Assembly: GCA_016294075.1 (NCBI GenBank) | Contig: JAEDCQ010000011.1 | Coordinates: 1-56,302, forward strand | DNA from: Lachnospiraceae bacterium | GTDB lineage: Bacteria; Bacillota; Clostridia; Lachnospirales; Lachnospiraceae | Direction of reading: 5' to 3' | Length of the DNA: 56,302 nucleotides | In this document: in pieces, positions 18,182 through 27,590 of the stretch | How the letters are laid out: every line of letters starts with the position of its first letter | Numbering within the stretch: position 1 is the first letter of the stretch | Notes under the pieces: generated by a model | Told to the model about the DNA's origin: nothing | Database searches by the model: none | Seen by the model: only the letters and a program-made list of their open reading frames with translations | Position numbers and translations under genes: made by a program

Positions 18182-19102
18182 CTATTCCCAAAGAATTTCC
18201 GGATATGCCCCTGCTTCTTTCAATTTCTTAATAGACGCTTCCACAAAAGGTTTATCCTCTTTGTAAGTTACACCAAACCACTGGTCAGAGGAGCTTAAAA
18301 CCCGAACCGTTGCCACATCCTCACGAAGCAGTACATCTACCTCTGTCGGAATCAGGCACTCTGCCTTTAACGGATTTTTTGCCACATCTTCTTTAAAGAA
18401 ACGCTGCAATGCTTTTTCAAAAGCAGGCATTACACTTTTACCGAATCCCCACATATTCATCGAAACAGGTGTTTTCACATCCACCGGTATAAATGTTGTA
18501 CCATCATCCTCTGAATATGCCGCACCCTCCTTCGTCTTAACAATCATCTTCTGTTCCACGATTTTCTTTAGGAAGCCTGCTTCATCTCGTTCACAAACGC
18601 CTCTTGTAACGGAGCCCTTTTCGGTAAGGGTCTTTCCCAGCTCATATCCTACCATAGCATAACGGCATTTCTCATCATCTTCATTGGAAGAAAGGAACTC
18701 ATACATTGCACGATATCCGTTTTTGCCGTAATAATCATCAGAATTAATTACCATAAAGGGTCCATCAATTACATCCTTACAGCACATAAGAGCATGTGTC
18801 GTTCCCCATGGTTTTACCCTTCCCTCAGGAATTGTAAAATCATCCGGCACATCTGTAATATCCTGAAATACATATTTGACTTCCATATGCCTGCTGATGG
18901 GATTGCCAACGCATTCCTTAAAATCCTGTTCCATTTCCTTTTTAATAATAAATATAACAGTCTCAAAGCCGGCCTGCTTTGCATCATAAATAGAAAAATC
19001 AATTATTTTATGTCCCTGTTCATCCACAGGATCCATCTGCTTTAATCCTCCGTAACGGCTTCCCATTCCCGCCGCCAGAATTACCAAAACCGGTTTCTTC
19101 AT
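18182..19102 (-). CDS. Sugar-phosphate nucleotidyltransferase-like protein
   Basis: The protein of 306 residues begins with the nucleotidyltransferase signature LVILAAGMGSRYGGLKQMDP, in which Gly-x-Gly-x-Arg binds the nucleotide and Lys the sugar phosphate. A later VINSDDYYGKNGY carries the metal-binding Asp. It is shorter and more divergent than GalU or RmlA, so the nucleotide and sugar are uncertain. The ATG at 19102 has a good GGAGGAG site; a longer frame to 19138 does not. Placement before galE suggests a role in nucleotide-sugar metabolism. Confidence 0.75.
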   Translation of the reverse strand: MKKPVLVILAAGMGSRYGGLKQMDPVDEQGHKIIDFSIYDAKQAGFETVIFIIKKEMEQDFKECVGNPISRHMEVKYVFQDITDVPDDFTIPEGRVKPWGTTHALMCCKDVIDGPFMVINSDDYYGKNGYRAMYEFLSSNEDDEKCRYAMVGYELGKTLTEKGSVTRGVCERDEAGFLKKIVEQKMIVKTKEGAAYSEDDGTTFIPVDVKTPVSMNMWGFGKSVMPAFEKALQRFFKEDVAKNPLKAECLIPTEVDVLLREDVATVRVLSSSDQWFGVTYKEDKPFVEASIKKLKEAGAYPEILWE

Positions 19103-19270
19103 CCATTCTCCTCCTTGATTTACACAATATACATACAACCCAATCCTTTACGAATTGTTTCCATAATCCATACAATCTACTGTGTCTTATCTCATATTAT
19201 CACAACTTCCTTATTCTGTCATCAAATGAAAACAACCTTAATTTATACAATAATAATCCAATATAAGGTC

Positions 19271-19298
19271 TTGACATCTGTTAATATACTTATATATA
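19271..19298 (+). promoter_or_regulatory. Promoter for degV
   Basis: TTGACA (19271-19276) is followed after 16 bases by TATATA (19293-19298), about 60 bases before the start codon. Confidence 0.55.
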
Positions 19299-19357
19299 TA
19301 AATATATAGAATGAAATATTTATTTATCATAACATGATATGAAACGGAGATAAACAA

Positions 19358-20209
19358 ATGAGTGTAAGAATCGTTGTAGATTCCGCATGTGACCTCGGAA
19401 AAGAAAAGGCATCAGAGCTTGGTGTTGAATTTATCAGTCTGAAAACAATATTTGGTGAGAAAGAATATCTCGACGGAGATGAACTGTCCGGAAAAGAATT
19501 CTATGAAAAATTGATTGAAAGTGATGAGCTGCCGACTACCAGTCAGGCAACCCCTTTTGATTTTGAAAAAGTATTCCAATCAATCGTGGATGAGGGCGAT
19601 ACCGCAGTCTGTATTACACTTTCCTCTAAGTTGTCCGGCACAAATCAAAGTGCCAATATTGCAGCTGCCGATTTTGAAGGAAAGGTATTTGTGGTCGACA
19701 GTGAAAATGTTACGGTAGGCGAACAAATTCTCGTTCTTTACGCCGTTGCGTTACGCAATCAGGGAAGATGTGCGGAAGAAATCTTTGATTTACTGAATGA
19801 ACACAAAAAAAATATTCGTGTTATTGCTTTACTTGACACGCTGGAATATCTGAAAAAGGGCGGGCGTATTTCTTCCGCCGCTGCATTTGCCGGCACTCTT
19901 CTATCCATCAAACCGGTTGTTGCCGTAAAAGACGGTGAAGTAGTTATTTTAGGAAAAGCGCGCGGTTCCAAAAACGGAAGTAACTTCTTAAACCAGCAGA
20001 TTGCAAACGGAAACGGTATTAATTTTGATATGCCGTACAGTCTTGCCTATACCGGATTATCCGATGAGCTTCTGCAGAAGTATATTAAAGACAGTGCACA
20101 TCTATATCAGGACTGTACCGATACTCTCCCGATTTGTATTGTGGGGAGCACAATTGGTACACATGTCGGTCCCGGTGCCATTGCAGTTGCTTTCTTTGAA
20201 AGAACCTAA
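19358..20209 (+). CDS. DegV-family fatty-acid-binding protein
   Basis: At 283 residues this is a standard DegV protein. Family marks are the start RIVVDSACDLGKEKASELGV, the TSQATPFDFEKVF segment with the lipid-head-group Thr-Ser-Gln, and SSKLSGTNQSA. YLKKGGRIS lies in the middle and GPGAIAVAF near the end. DegV/FakB proteins bind a fatty acid and present it to the kinase FakA for phosphorylation and use in phospholipids; no FakA gene is in the window. The gene has its own promoter and overlaps the convergent HAD gene by four bases. Confidence 0.92.
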   Translation: MSVRIVVDSACDLGKEKASELGVEFISLKTIFGEKEYLDGDELSGKEFYEKLIESDELPTTSQATPFDFEKVFQSIVDEGDTAVCITLSSKLSGTNQSANIAAADFEGKVFVVDSENVTVGEQILVLYAVALRNQGRCAEEIFDLLNEHKKNIRVIALLDTLEYLKKGGRISSAAAFAGTLLSIKPVVAVKDGEVVILGKARGSKNGSNFLNQQIANGNGINFDMPYSLAYTGLSDELLQKYIKDSAHLYQDCTDTLPICIVGSTIGTHVGPGAIAVAFFERT

Positions 20210-20817
20210 AATTCATCCAGAACAGATAAAAGATATTCCTTTGAGGTAATTGTATAAGAACGAATACCCATTTCTTCGGCCGCCTTTGTATTTTCAGGGC
20301 GGTCATCGAAGAATACACATTCTTCCGCCTTCAAATCATATTTTTTCAGAAGATATTCATAAATAGCCCTATCGGGTTTCAATTCATGTATCTGATAAGA
20401 TACCACCTTACCGTCAATATCCTCCAAAAAAGCAGCTCCTTTTGTATGAATACGAAAAAAATCCTCTGAATAATTTGATAACAGATAAATATGATATCCT
20501 TTTTCTTTCAACGCATGTACTTTTTCCCAGACATCGGGACGTGCTACCGGCATGAGTTCAAGATGCCCGAAAAACCAGCGAAGCAGCTCTTCATGCTGTG
20601 GCAGTTCCCTGCAATAACACTCCACAATCTCCTGTGTCGTAAGATTGCCCAAATCAAATTCTTTCCATAAATCGTTTTCAAAAATAACCGGTGCCACTGT
20701 TTTTGCTTCCTCATCTGATAAGCCAAAATCCAGAAGCATCTGATACCATCGATATTCCAATAAAACATTACCCACATCAAAAATTAAATTTTGAAAAATA
20801 TTATTTTTTACTGACAT
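20206..20817 (-). CDS. HAD-superfamily phosphatase (YihX-like)
   Basis: This is a 203-residue cytoplasmic hydrolase of the haloacid dehalogenase superfamily. Motif I reads LIFDVGNVLLEY, in which Asn replaces the usual second Asp region as in YihX-type glucose-1-phosphatases. Motif II is LLSNYSED, the Lys motif lies near HELKPDRAIYEYLLKKY, and the acidic motif IV is FFDDRPENTKAAEEMG. The substrate is probably a small phosphosugar but cannot be fixed. It is the last of four closely spaced minus-strand genes (sulP, TetM-NYN, VTT protein, this one). Confidence 0.83.
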   Translation of the reverse strand: MSVKNNIFQNLIFDVGNVLLEYRWYQMLLDFGLSDEEAKTVAPVIFENDLWKEFDLGNLTTQEIVECYCRELPQHEELLRWFFGHLELMPVARPDVWEKVHALKEKGYHIYLLSNYSEDFFRIHTKGAAFLEDIDGKVVSYQIHELKPDRAIYEYLLKKYDLKAEECVFFDDRPENTKAAEEMGIRSYTITSKEYLLSVLDEF

Positions 20818-20852
20818 ATTCTGTTTGTGTCCGCCTAAACGTTCCTTTCATT

Positions 20853-21455
20853 TTAATCCAGATTGTTTTTATGCTTAATATATTTGGAAATTAAAAATAA
20901 TACAAGTGCCAATAATCCAGCAACAATAATAAAGGCCGGATTTTTCAATGCCTGTACCACGCTCTGTCCGAATAAAGACAAAAGAATCAGCATGATAATT
21001 TTGGCCGTTACCATTATTCGGATGTATTTCTTTTCATCAAAATCCGATACACCGATTGCAAAATTCACAAAAGAGGAAGGCGTAAACGGCATAATGATAA
21101 TAAAAAACAATGCCTGCCATTTAATCCCGTTCACCCATTCACGCGCTTTTGTAACCTTAGGATGACGAGCCGCAAATCGAAGTACAAACGGTTTTATCAA
21201 TCTTCTCCAAAACAGAAAAACTACTGTACTTCCCAAAGAAGAACCAATCCAGCTATATAAAAATCCCAGCACCATTCCATGTGCTGCCACATTCAAGGTT
21301 ACAATCGCAACAAGCGGCAGTACCGGTATAAAGGATTCCACCATTGCCAAAAGTATTGGGGCAACCGGTCCCAGAATACGGAAGGAATGGAAAAGTGTCT
21401 CCCAGAATTCTACCGTTCCCATCTGTTGTAATAAATTTATTATCTGCTGTTTCAT
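20853..21455 (-). CDS. TVP38/TMEM64 (VTT-domain) membrane protein
   Basis: The protein of 200 residues has about five hydrophobic segments. The block from GPVAPILLAMVESFIPVLPL through the region ending in GSSLGSTVVFLFWRR and the later MPFTPSSFVNFAIG identify the VTT (DedA-like) domain, with the re-entrant loops and Pro/Gly motifs of the family. Relatives of this family act in lipid scrambling or envelope homeostasis. The ATG at 21455 sits seven bases after GGAG; a GTG two codons earlier is less likely. It follows the TetM-like gene by 39 bases. Confidence 0.83.
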   Translation of the reverse strand: MKQQIINLLQQMGTVEFWETLFHSFRILGPVAPILLAMVESFIPVLPLVAIVTLNVAAHGMVLGFLYSWIGSSLGSTVVFLFWRRLIKPFVLRFAARHPKVTKAREWVNGIKWQALFFIIIMPFTPSSFVNFAIGVSDFDEKKYIRIMVTAKIIMLILLSLFGQSVVQALKNPAFIIVAGLLALVLFLISKYIKHKNNLD

Positions 21456-21494
21456 TTTCACTCCATTATTTTTTTCAGAAGAAGCTCATATCCA

Positions 21495-24197
21495 TTATAT
21501 TTCTTCCGGCAGAAATTCCCCCAAGTATACTTTATCGCTTTCTTGTTTTCTTTCCAGATATTCCTGACGCAAAAAATCCTCTGCCCTTTTTACTTCTTTC
21601 TCAAACTCCCTTGAAGAAACTAATGTACAGCCCTGTCCTCTGATAATCACCTGTTCAAGTCCATCCGAGGTTACCACCGTAATATCAAAACGTCTGCTGT
21701 TTTCATGTGCAAAATGCTCAATATAGTAATCGGCAGTTTCTGCTTCCTTTGTATAAACCACGTGAATATTCCGATAATCCGTAAACTCAGTCGTATGTCC
21801 TTTTACACGATACGCATCAAATACCAGAATGACTTCCATATGACAGATTGACTGATAATTACAAAGGATATCCATAAGAGCCCCTCTGGCTCCGTCAATA
21901 TTTTCCTCTGCCAGCTCTTTAAGCCATTTCCATGCGAAAATTACATTGTATCCGTCTACAAGGAGATATTTCTCTGCTTTCGGTTTCGGATTATACGTCA
22001 CTGTCTTTGATGCAGTTGTACTGCCGCAAGTCTCTGCAGATTTGTTTCTGCGCAGATAGCCCGGTTTATGCGAAAAATCATCCTTTCTGTTTGCATAGAA
22101 AGTACGATTGATAATACGGTCAATTTCTTCCGTACCAATCATATCATCTTTTTCATTCTTTCTGCCCTGTGGTCCGCTAAGCGGCTTCATTCCCTCATAA
22201 TAGACAGGAGCATCCCCGTCATTATGAATAACCGTCCCACCTGCTGCATCAACATGCATATATTCGGATACCAGATGCCATGGAATGATTTCTCCTACAC
22301 CATGCATGCAGAATACGGAATCTGCGGGATTTAACACATCCTCTTCAGGATGGTACCCGATACGTTCCACAACCTCCTGCGTATTATGGCAGGGATAATA
22401 TCCTTTTAAAGTGCATAGGAAATGTCCCAGCCCCTTTGTATAAGACGTCACCTGCATACTATAGCCACGCGAGGTACTGATGGGAACCATCCCTGTCAAA
22501 ACCGCATTCTGCCCTGTCTGATTATTTATTCCGCCACCGCTTTCCTGAAGAACAAAGTCGCCGTGCATCATCTCAAGGTCTGTCATCGCACGACCAACCA
22601 TGGAAGGTGGAACCTCTAAACGGAATTCATAATACGGCTCCAATAAAACGGAGGAGGCCTGCATCAGACCCTGGCGGATTGCGCGGTATGTTGCCTGTCT
22701 GAAATCTCCGCCCTCAGTATGTTTGATATGTGCCTTCCCCGCAACCAATGTAATTTTTACATCCGTAAGCGCAGAACCGGTTAAAACTCCCTTGTGTTCC
22801 TTTTCTTCCACATGTGTCAGAATCAGACGCTGCCAGTTCCGTGCGAGCAAATCTTCACTGCAGTCCGCAAGAACCTGGATTCCCGTTCCCGGTTCACCCG
22901 GCGATAAGCGAAGATGCACCTCTGCATAATGACGCAGTGGTTCAAAGTGGCCAACACCCTCCACTGTATCAGCAATCGTTTCTTTATATACAATCGTACC
23001 CTCTTCAAAAGAAATATTTACACCGAAACGTTCCTTAATCTGATGCTTCAATACCTCCAATTGGACTTCACCCATTAACTGCACCTTCAATTCGCGGTTG
23101 CTCTCTTCCCAGATAATATGAAGCTGCGGCTCTTCTTCCTCCAATTGGCGCAGCTTGGGAAGCATAGCTAAAGCATCCGTTCCATCAGGCAGTACAATGC
23201 TGTATACCAAAACCGGTTCCAATACAGGCAATTCGCTGTTACACTCGCTTCCCAGGCCTTCTCCGGGAAATGTTTTTGTAGGTCCGGTTACTGCACAAAC
23301 ACATCCCGGCTGTACTTCCGGTATTGTATCAAACCTTGCACCTGAATAAACACGAATCTGGTTTACCTTTTCTTCCCAATAGCCATCACCCTCTGCATCG
23401 GATGAAATCATCTCTTTTACCTTCAGACTGCCGCCGGTTATTTTCATATATGTCAGGCGGTTTCCCTGCTCATCGCGTGCAATCTTGTAAACTCTTGCCC
23501 CGAACTTCTGCGGATATTCAGGCATCTTTATATAGGTAAAAAGCATTTCAAGCAGCCTGTCTACCCCTTCGTTCTTTAACGCAGAGCCAAACAGGCACGG
23601 AAATGCCTCTCTTTTTTGTATCGTGCTTATTATTTGTTCTTTTTTCAGACAACTGTTTTCCAGAAAGAAATTAAGAAGCGCTTCTCCGCTGACTGCTATC
23701 TGCTCCATACATTCTTCCGATTCGGGCTCTGAAAAATCTATACAGGCATCACTCAACTGTGCCCTTAACTGCTCTAAAACTGTTTCTTTTTCCATCCCCG
23801 GCTGATCCATTTTGTTAATAAAAAGAATCACCGGAATCTTATGCCTTTCCAGCAGCTTCCAAAGTGTACGCGTATGCCCCTGAATTCCGTCTGCGGCACT
23901 GATTACAAGGATTGCCGCATCCAAAAGCCACAGCGTCCTTTCCATATCAGCAGAAAAATCCACGTGCCCGGGCGTATCTAACAGCGTAATCACTTTTTCT
24001 CCGTTTTCTAAAACTGCCTGCTTGGAAAAAATTGTAATCCCACGCTCCTTTTCCAACGCAAATGTATCTAAAAACGCATCCTTATTGTCAACGCGTCCTA
24101 TTTTACGAATACTTCCGTTCTGAAACAAAAGGCTTTCCGATAATGTTGTTTTTCCGGCATCCACATGTGCCAGAATTCCGACTACAATCCTCTCCAT
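21495..24197 (-). CDS. TetM-like ribosomal GTPase fused to a NYN (YacP/Rae1-like) nuclease domain
   Basis: This 900-residue protein joins two modules. Residues 1 to about 660 are an EF-G-like translational GTPase of the ribosome-protection group, with GILAHVDAGKTTLSES, RGITIF, DTPGHVDF and NKMD as G motifs and EF-G-like domains II-V after. A linker of about 80 residues leads to a C-terminal NYN/PIN-fold domain from about 742, with the acidic motifs VDGYNVIF, VFDAYRVKG and VTSDGLEQ. B. subtilis YacP (Rae1), of this family, is a ribosome-associated endonuclease. The domain IV loop differs from true Tet(M), so tetracycline resistance is not implied. It follows sulP by 23 bases. Confidence 0.88.
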   Translation of the reverse strand: MERIVVGILAHVDAGKTTLSESLLFQNGSIRKIGRVDNKDAFLDTFALEKERGITIFSKQAVLENGEKVITLLDTPGHVDFSADMERTLWLLDAAILVISAADGIQGHTRTLWKLLERHKIPVILFINKMDQPGMEKETVLEQLRAQLSDACIDFSEPESEECMEQIAVSGEALLNFFLENSCLKKEQIISTIQKREAFPCLFGSALKNEGVDRLLEMLFTYIKMPEYPQKFGARVYKIARDEQGNRLTYMKITGGSLKVKEMISSDAEGDGYWEEKVNQIRVYSGARFDTIPEVQPGCVCAVTGPTKTFPGEGLGSECNSELPVLEPVLVYSIVLPDGTDALAMLPKLRQLEEEEPQLHIIWEESNRELKVQLMGEVQLEVLKHQIKERFGVNISFEEGTIVYKETIADTVEGVGHFEPLRHYAEVHLRLSPGEPGTGIQVLADCSEDLLARNWQRLILTHVEEKEHKGVLTGSALTDVKITLVAGKAHIKHTEGGDFRQATYRAIRQGLMQASSVLLEPYYEFRLEVPPSMVGRAMTDLEMMHGDFVLQESGGGINNQTGQNAVLTGMVPISTSRGYSMQVTSYTKGLGHFLCTLKGYYPCHNTQEVVERIGYHPEEDVLNPADSVFCMHGVGEIIPWHLVSEYMHVDAAGGTVIHNDGDAPVYYEGMKPLSGPQGRKNEKDDMIGTEEIDRIINRTFYANRKDDFSHKPGYLRRNKSAETCGSTTASKTVTYNPKPKAEKYLLVDGYNVIFAWKWLKELAEENIDGARGALMDILCNYQSICHMEVILVFDAYRVKGHTTEFTDYRNIHVVYTKEAETADYYIEHFAHENSRRFDITVVTSDGLEQVIIRGQGCTLVSSREFEKEVKRAEDFLRQEYLERKQESDKVYLGEFLPEEI

Positions 24198-24220
24198 ACA
24201 GCTTTATACTCCTACAGGAT

Positions 24221-25903
24221 TCAGCCTTCGGCTTCTTTTAATAAGCTCTCCGCACGTTCAATTGCCGCATAAATATTCCGGCAGAAATTTTCACTTCCTA
24301 TTTTTTCATAAAAACCGGATTTCTGCATAACGCGCATCGGCTGTTCGTTTACATGGGAAAGAATCAGTATGATTCCGTCCGCTTTGCATTTTTCATATAA
24401 GGAATCCATCGCATTCATAGCCGTAATGTCCATTGCAGGCACACTACGCATACGAAGAATCAAATACTTTGTCATATCCTTTACAATAATTGTACCGATT
24501 CGGTCTGCGGCACCGAAAAACAGCGGACCTGACATTTCATATACGCGGATACTGTCAGAAATATGCATCAACTGTTCACGCTCTTCCTTATCCTGTTTTT
24601 CAATATCGGATTCCTCTTCATGTATTGTTGTGTATTTCCAGCTCTTAATGCTTGTCTCATCACTCATTCTCTTCATAAACAGAAGACAGGCAAGTAACAT
24701 ACCAATCTCAATCGCTACAACAAGGTCAAAAACGACTGTCAGTATAAAGGTAAGCACCAAGACGGCAATATCACTCTTGGGGGCCGTTTTCACCAGGCGG
24801 ACAAAGCTTCTCCACTGGCACATGTTATAGGCAACCATAAAAAGAATTGCCGCAATCGTCGGCATCGGAATCAAACCGGCATACGGCATGAGTATCACAA
24901 GAACAAGCAGAAGTGTTACAGAATGAACCATACCGGCTATAGGTGTTCTTCCTCCGTTTTTTACATTCGCAGCCGTTCTGGCAATCGCACCTGTTGCCGG
25001 GATACCGCCAAATAATGCGGATGCAATATTCCCTGCCCCCTGTGCTACAAGCTCCGTATTGGAACGGTGGTGTCCGTTAATCATACCATCGGCCACCACA
25101 CAGGATAATAATGATTCTATAGCGGCTAAAACTGCAATCGTAAATGCATCCGGCAGAACCGTACGGACCATATCAAATGAAACATTCGGCAGTTTAGGCA
25201 TAGGAATGCTGCTGTTAATTGTATAAAGGTCTCCTATTGTATTTACCTTTAAAGGCAGGAACCTGACCATCAGAATTCCTACTATAACCGCAATCAGAGA
25301 GCCCGGAATCTTTTCGGTAAATTTCGGCGCAATGATTAAAATAGCAAGGCAGACAATACCTACAACAACCGCATCCGCATTTATTGTGGAGATTCCCGCA
25401 ATAAAAGCCTTCAGTTTTTCCATTGTTTCAATTGTCGCCATTCCTTCCGGATAGGTAACACCGCAGAAATCCTTAAACTGTCCGATTAGAATAGTTACTG
25501 CAATACCTGCGGTAAATCCGGTTGTAATGGTATAAGGAATAAACTTAATTAAACTTCCGAAATGAAACAAACCCATCAATATCAAAATAATACCGGCAAG
25601 CACAGTTGCCACAACAAGTCCGTCAAATCCATTCTTTGCCACAATGCCTGCCACAATCGTTGCAAATGCAGCAGTAGGTCCTGCAACCTGGACCTGACTT
25701 CCTCCTAAAAAAGAAATCACGAAACCGGCTACAATTGCCGTGTAAATGCCCTGCTCCGGTCCAACTCCCGATGCAAGCGCAAGGGCGATGGAAAGCGGGA
25801 GCGCAATGATTGCCACAATAATTCCTGCAATCACATCTTTCACAAATTGTTCCTTTGAATACGTCTTCCATGTTGTAAATAACATGGGTTTAATTTTTTC
25901 CAT
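24221..25903 (-). CDS. SulP-family anion transporter with STAS domain
   Basis: The protein of 560 residues has 10-12 hydrophobic segments over residues 15-410, with the family signature ASGVGPEQGIYTAIVAGFV early on and AQGAGNIASALFGGIPATGA in the middle. A cytoplasmic STAS domain covers about 440-555. SulP transporters carry sulfate, bicarbonate or dicarboxylates; the substrate here is not evident. The start has a good CAGGAG site. It heads the four-gene minus-strand cluster that includes the TetM-NYN gene, although no shared function is obvious. Confidence 0.92.
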   Translation of the reverse strand: MEKIKPMLFTTWKTYSKEQFVKDVIAGIIVAIIALPLSIALALASGVGPEQGIYTAIVAGFVISFLGGSQVQVAGPTAAFATIVAGIVAKNGFDGLVVATVLAGIILILMGLFHFGSLIKFIPYTITTGFTAGIAVTILIGQFKDFCGVTYPEGMATIETMEKLKAFIAGISTINADAVVVGIVCLAILIIAPKFTEKIPGSLIAVIVGILMVRFLPLKVNTIGDLYTINSSIPMPKLPNVSFDMVRTVLPDAFTIAVLAAIESLLSCVVADGMINGHHRSNTELVAQGAGNIASALFGGIPATGAIARTAANVKNGGRTPIAGMVHSVTLLLVLVILMPYAGLIPMPTIAAILFMVAYNMCQWRSFVRLVKTAPKSDIAVLVLTFILTVVFDLVVAIEIGMLLACLLFMKRMSDETSIKSWKYTTIHEEESDIEKQDKEEREQLMHISDSIRVYEMSGPLFFGAADRIGTIIVKDMTKYLILRMRSVPAMDITAMNAMDSLYEKCKADGIILILSHVNEQPMRVMQKSGFYEKIGSENFCRNIYAAIERAESLLKEAEG

Positions 25904-26013
25904 ACTCGTATCTCCTGTTTCTCCTCATCTGTAGCTTTCCTTTTTCAGGAAAAGCAACACCATTATACACCCTTTTTTGAATCTGTCTATAAAATTTTAT
26001 TATCCGTATTTCG

Positions 26014-27132
26014 TTATGTGTTTCGTTTGTGCATATCATCCCGCAGCAGTCTGTAAAGAGTTGCCATAATCGGAACCGCTAAAAGCATTCCCGGAATGCC
26101 CATCAGCCCGCCACCGATTGTAATCGCCGCCAATACCCAGATACCCGGAAGACCGATTGAGCTTCCCACAACTCTCGGATAAATCAGGTTTCCTTCCAGT
26201 TGCTGCAATATTACGATGAACACCAGGAAAAGGAGAGATTTTAACGGAGATTCCGTTAGAATCATAAACGCACCGACACCGGCACCTATATAGGCCCCGG
26301 CAATCGGAATCAACGCAGTAAATCCTATTAATACACCAATCATCATCGCATACGGAAAACGGAATATCCACATACCTATGATACAGAGAACGCCCAGAAC
26401 AACGGCTTCCGTACATTGTCCGACAATGAAGCGGTGAAAGCTGTCATTCAATGTTTCCAATACATAAAAAATATTTTTTCCGTTTTTTGGCAGATAAGTA
26501 GAAATTATTCTCTTTCCCTGTGATATCAGTTTTTCTTTATCAAGCAGCAGATAAACAGAGAAAATCAATGCTACCAGAGAAGTTACAATCGTAGAGAATA
26601 CAGAGCTTACAACGGATACGACTGAGCTCATTACGCCTCCGACTCCGCTCATTAGAGCTTTCAATCCGCTCATAAGCTTATCTTCCCATGCAGACAAATC
26701 CGTTGGCAGATATGCTTCCAGCACATTCGCATACTGAGCAAAACTGTCATTGTTTTCAAATACTTCCAGACAATCCTCCACAAAAACCGGAATCTCAGCA
26801 AAAAGATGCTTCGCACAGTTAATCAGTTCCGGAAGAATAATACATATAACCAATGCAACGATTCCTATCAGACTGACAAAGGCAAGCAGAATGCAAACCA
26901 TACGTTTCGAGCGTAATAGTATCTTTGATTTGGTTTTTTTTAAATAATGACGTTCAAAAAAAGACATCAGAATATTTAGTATATAAGCAATCACAGCTCC
27001 CAGAATCAATGGTGCGGCCGCATTTACGGCAAGGGATAGAATGGATACAAATCCATCCCAATAACGTATACACAAATAAAGCAGAAAAAGTCCGGTTAAA
27101 AGACCGGCGTATTTTTTTAAGTCCGTTTTCAT
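26014..27132 (-). CDS. AI-2E family (PerM-like) membrane transporter
   Basis: This membrane protein of 372 residues has about eight hydrophobic segments. The C-terminal block IPIAGAYIGAGVGAFMILTE with YPRVVGSSIGLPGIWVL and the following glycine-rich segment is diagnostic of the family once called UPF0118. Members export autoinducer-2, or act as Na+/H+ antiporters; which applies here is unknown. The ATG at 27132 has an AAAGGAG site. Upstream lie the 35-residue ORF and the T-box-like leader on the same strand, so read-through transcription from that leader may reach this gene. Confidence 0.88.
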   Translation of the reverse strand: MKTDLKKYAGLLTGLFLLYLCIRYWDGFVSILSLAVNAAAPLILGAVIAYILNILMSFFERHYLKKTKSKILLRSKRMVCILLAFVSLIGIVALVICIILPELINCAKHLFAEIPVFVEDCLEVFENNDSFAQYANVLEAYLPTDLSAWEDKLMSGLKALMSGVGGVMSSVVSVVSSVFSTIVTSLVALIFSVYLLLDKEKLISQGKRIISTYLPKNGKNIFYVLETLNDSFHRFIVGQCTEAVVLGVLCIIGMWIFRFPYAMMIGVLIGFTALIPIAGAYIGAGVGAFMILTESPLKSLLFLVFIVILQQLEGNLIYPRVVGSSIGLPGIWVLAAITIGGGLMGIPGMLLAVPIMATLYRLLRDDMHKRNT

Positions 27133-27267
27133 AATATACTCCTTTAATAAATTCAATCTGTTTATTATAGCATTTACTATTACCAGGCTGTTCTTTCACA
27201 GTCTTTTCGCCTATTATAACGCATCCTTATACCAGAAACCACATTTTCCCGTTTTTTCTTCTATATA

Positions 27268-27375
27268 TTAATTCTGTTTCATAGCATCCTTCATGCTTTT
27301 AACGTATTCTCCTATATATTCGGGAGCATTTTTTCCATGCTTTTCAAGCAATTTAACAATAGCTTCTTTAATCAT
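27268..27375 (-). CDS. 35-residue peptide behind a T-box-like leader
   Basis: The open frame starts MIKEAIVKLLEKHGKNAPEY and ends SMKDAMKQN. It is basic, soluble and likely helical. GGAGG stands ten bases before the ATG. No family is recognised. It is the first open frame after the T-box-type terminator at 27438-27474, where an aminoacyl-tRNA synthetase or amino-acid gene would be expected, so it may be a regulated small protein, a leader peptide for the permease gene 135 bases on, or the remains of a lost gene. Confidence 0.55.
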   Translation of the reverse strand: MIKEAIVKLLEKHGKNAPEYIGEYVKSMKDAMKQN

Positions 27376-27437
27376 TTTTCTTATCCTCCATTAAAAAATT
27401 TTTCCTTTTCTGCCTCCGGATACATATGTATACATAT

Positions 27438-27474
27438 AAAAAAGTCCTTGACAGAAAAAGCCTCTGTCAAGGAC
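27438..27474 (-). terminator. Terminator of the T-box-like leader
   Basis: On the minus strand GTCCTTGACAG (27464-27474) pairs with CTGTCAAGGAC (27444-27454) and is followed by six T residues. It lies 17 bases past the T-box sequence, as in classical T-box leaders. Confidence 0.88.
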
Positions 27475-27490
27475 GAATAAATAAATCTAT

Positions 27491-27584
27491 CCGCGATGCC
27501 ACCTTGATTCATAGTCTGTAAAACTATGCTCTCTGTGGAATCATAATTACCTTTATCTCCGCTTCAACGGTTTAAAGTGATGTT
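27491..27584 (-). promoter_or_regulatory. Compact T-box-like leader, apparently lacking the specifier half
   Basis: The minus strand has AGAGAGC (27529-27535), a stem III hairpin CATAGT/ACTATG (27510-27528) and the T-box AAGGTGGCATCGCGG (27491-27505). TGGC in the T-box would pair with a tRNA ending GCCA. Between AGAGAGC and stem III there is no room for the apical loop and the 3' side of Stem I, where the specifier codon normally sits. Sequence resembling only the 5' side of Stem I is present upstream. Hence codon-specific tRNA sensing is doubtful. Confidence 0.7.
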
Positions 27585-27590
27585 GTAGTA

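Noticed and set aside
21495..24197. Tetracycline resistance gene
   Set aside because: The GTPase part resembles TetM, but the domain IV loop differs, a NYN domain is fused on, and the gene sits in a housekeeping-like cluster with no mobile element. Resistance cannot be claimed.
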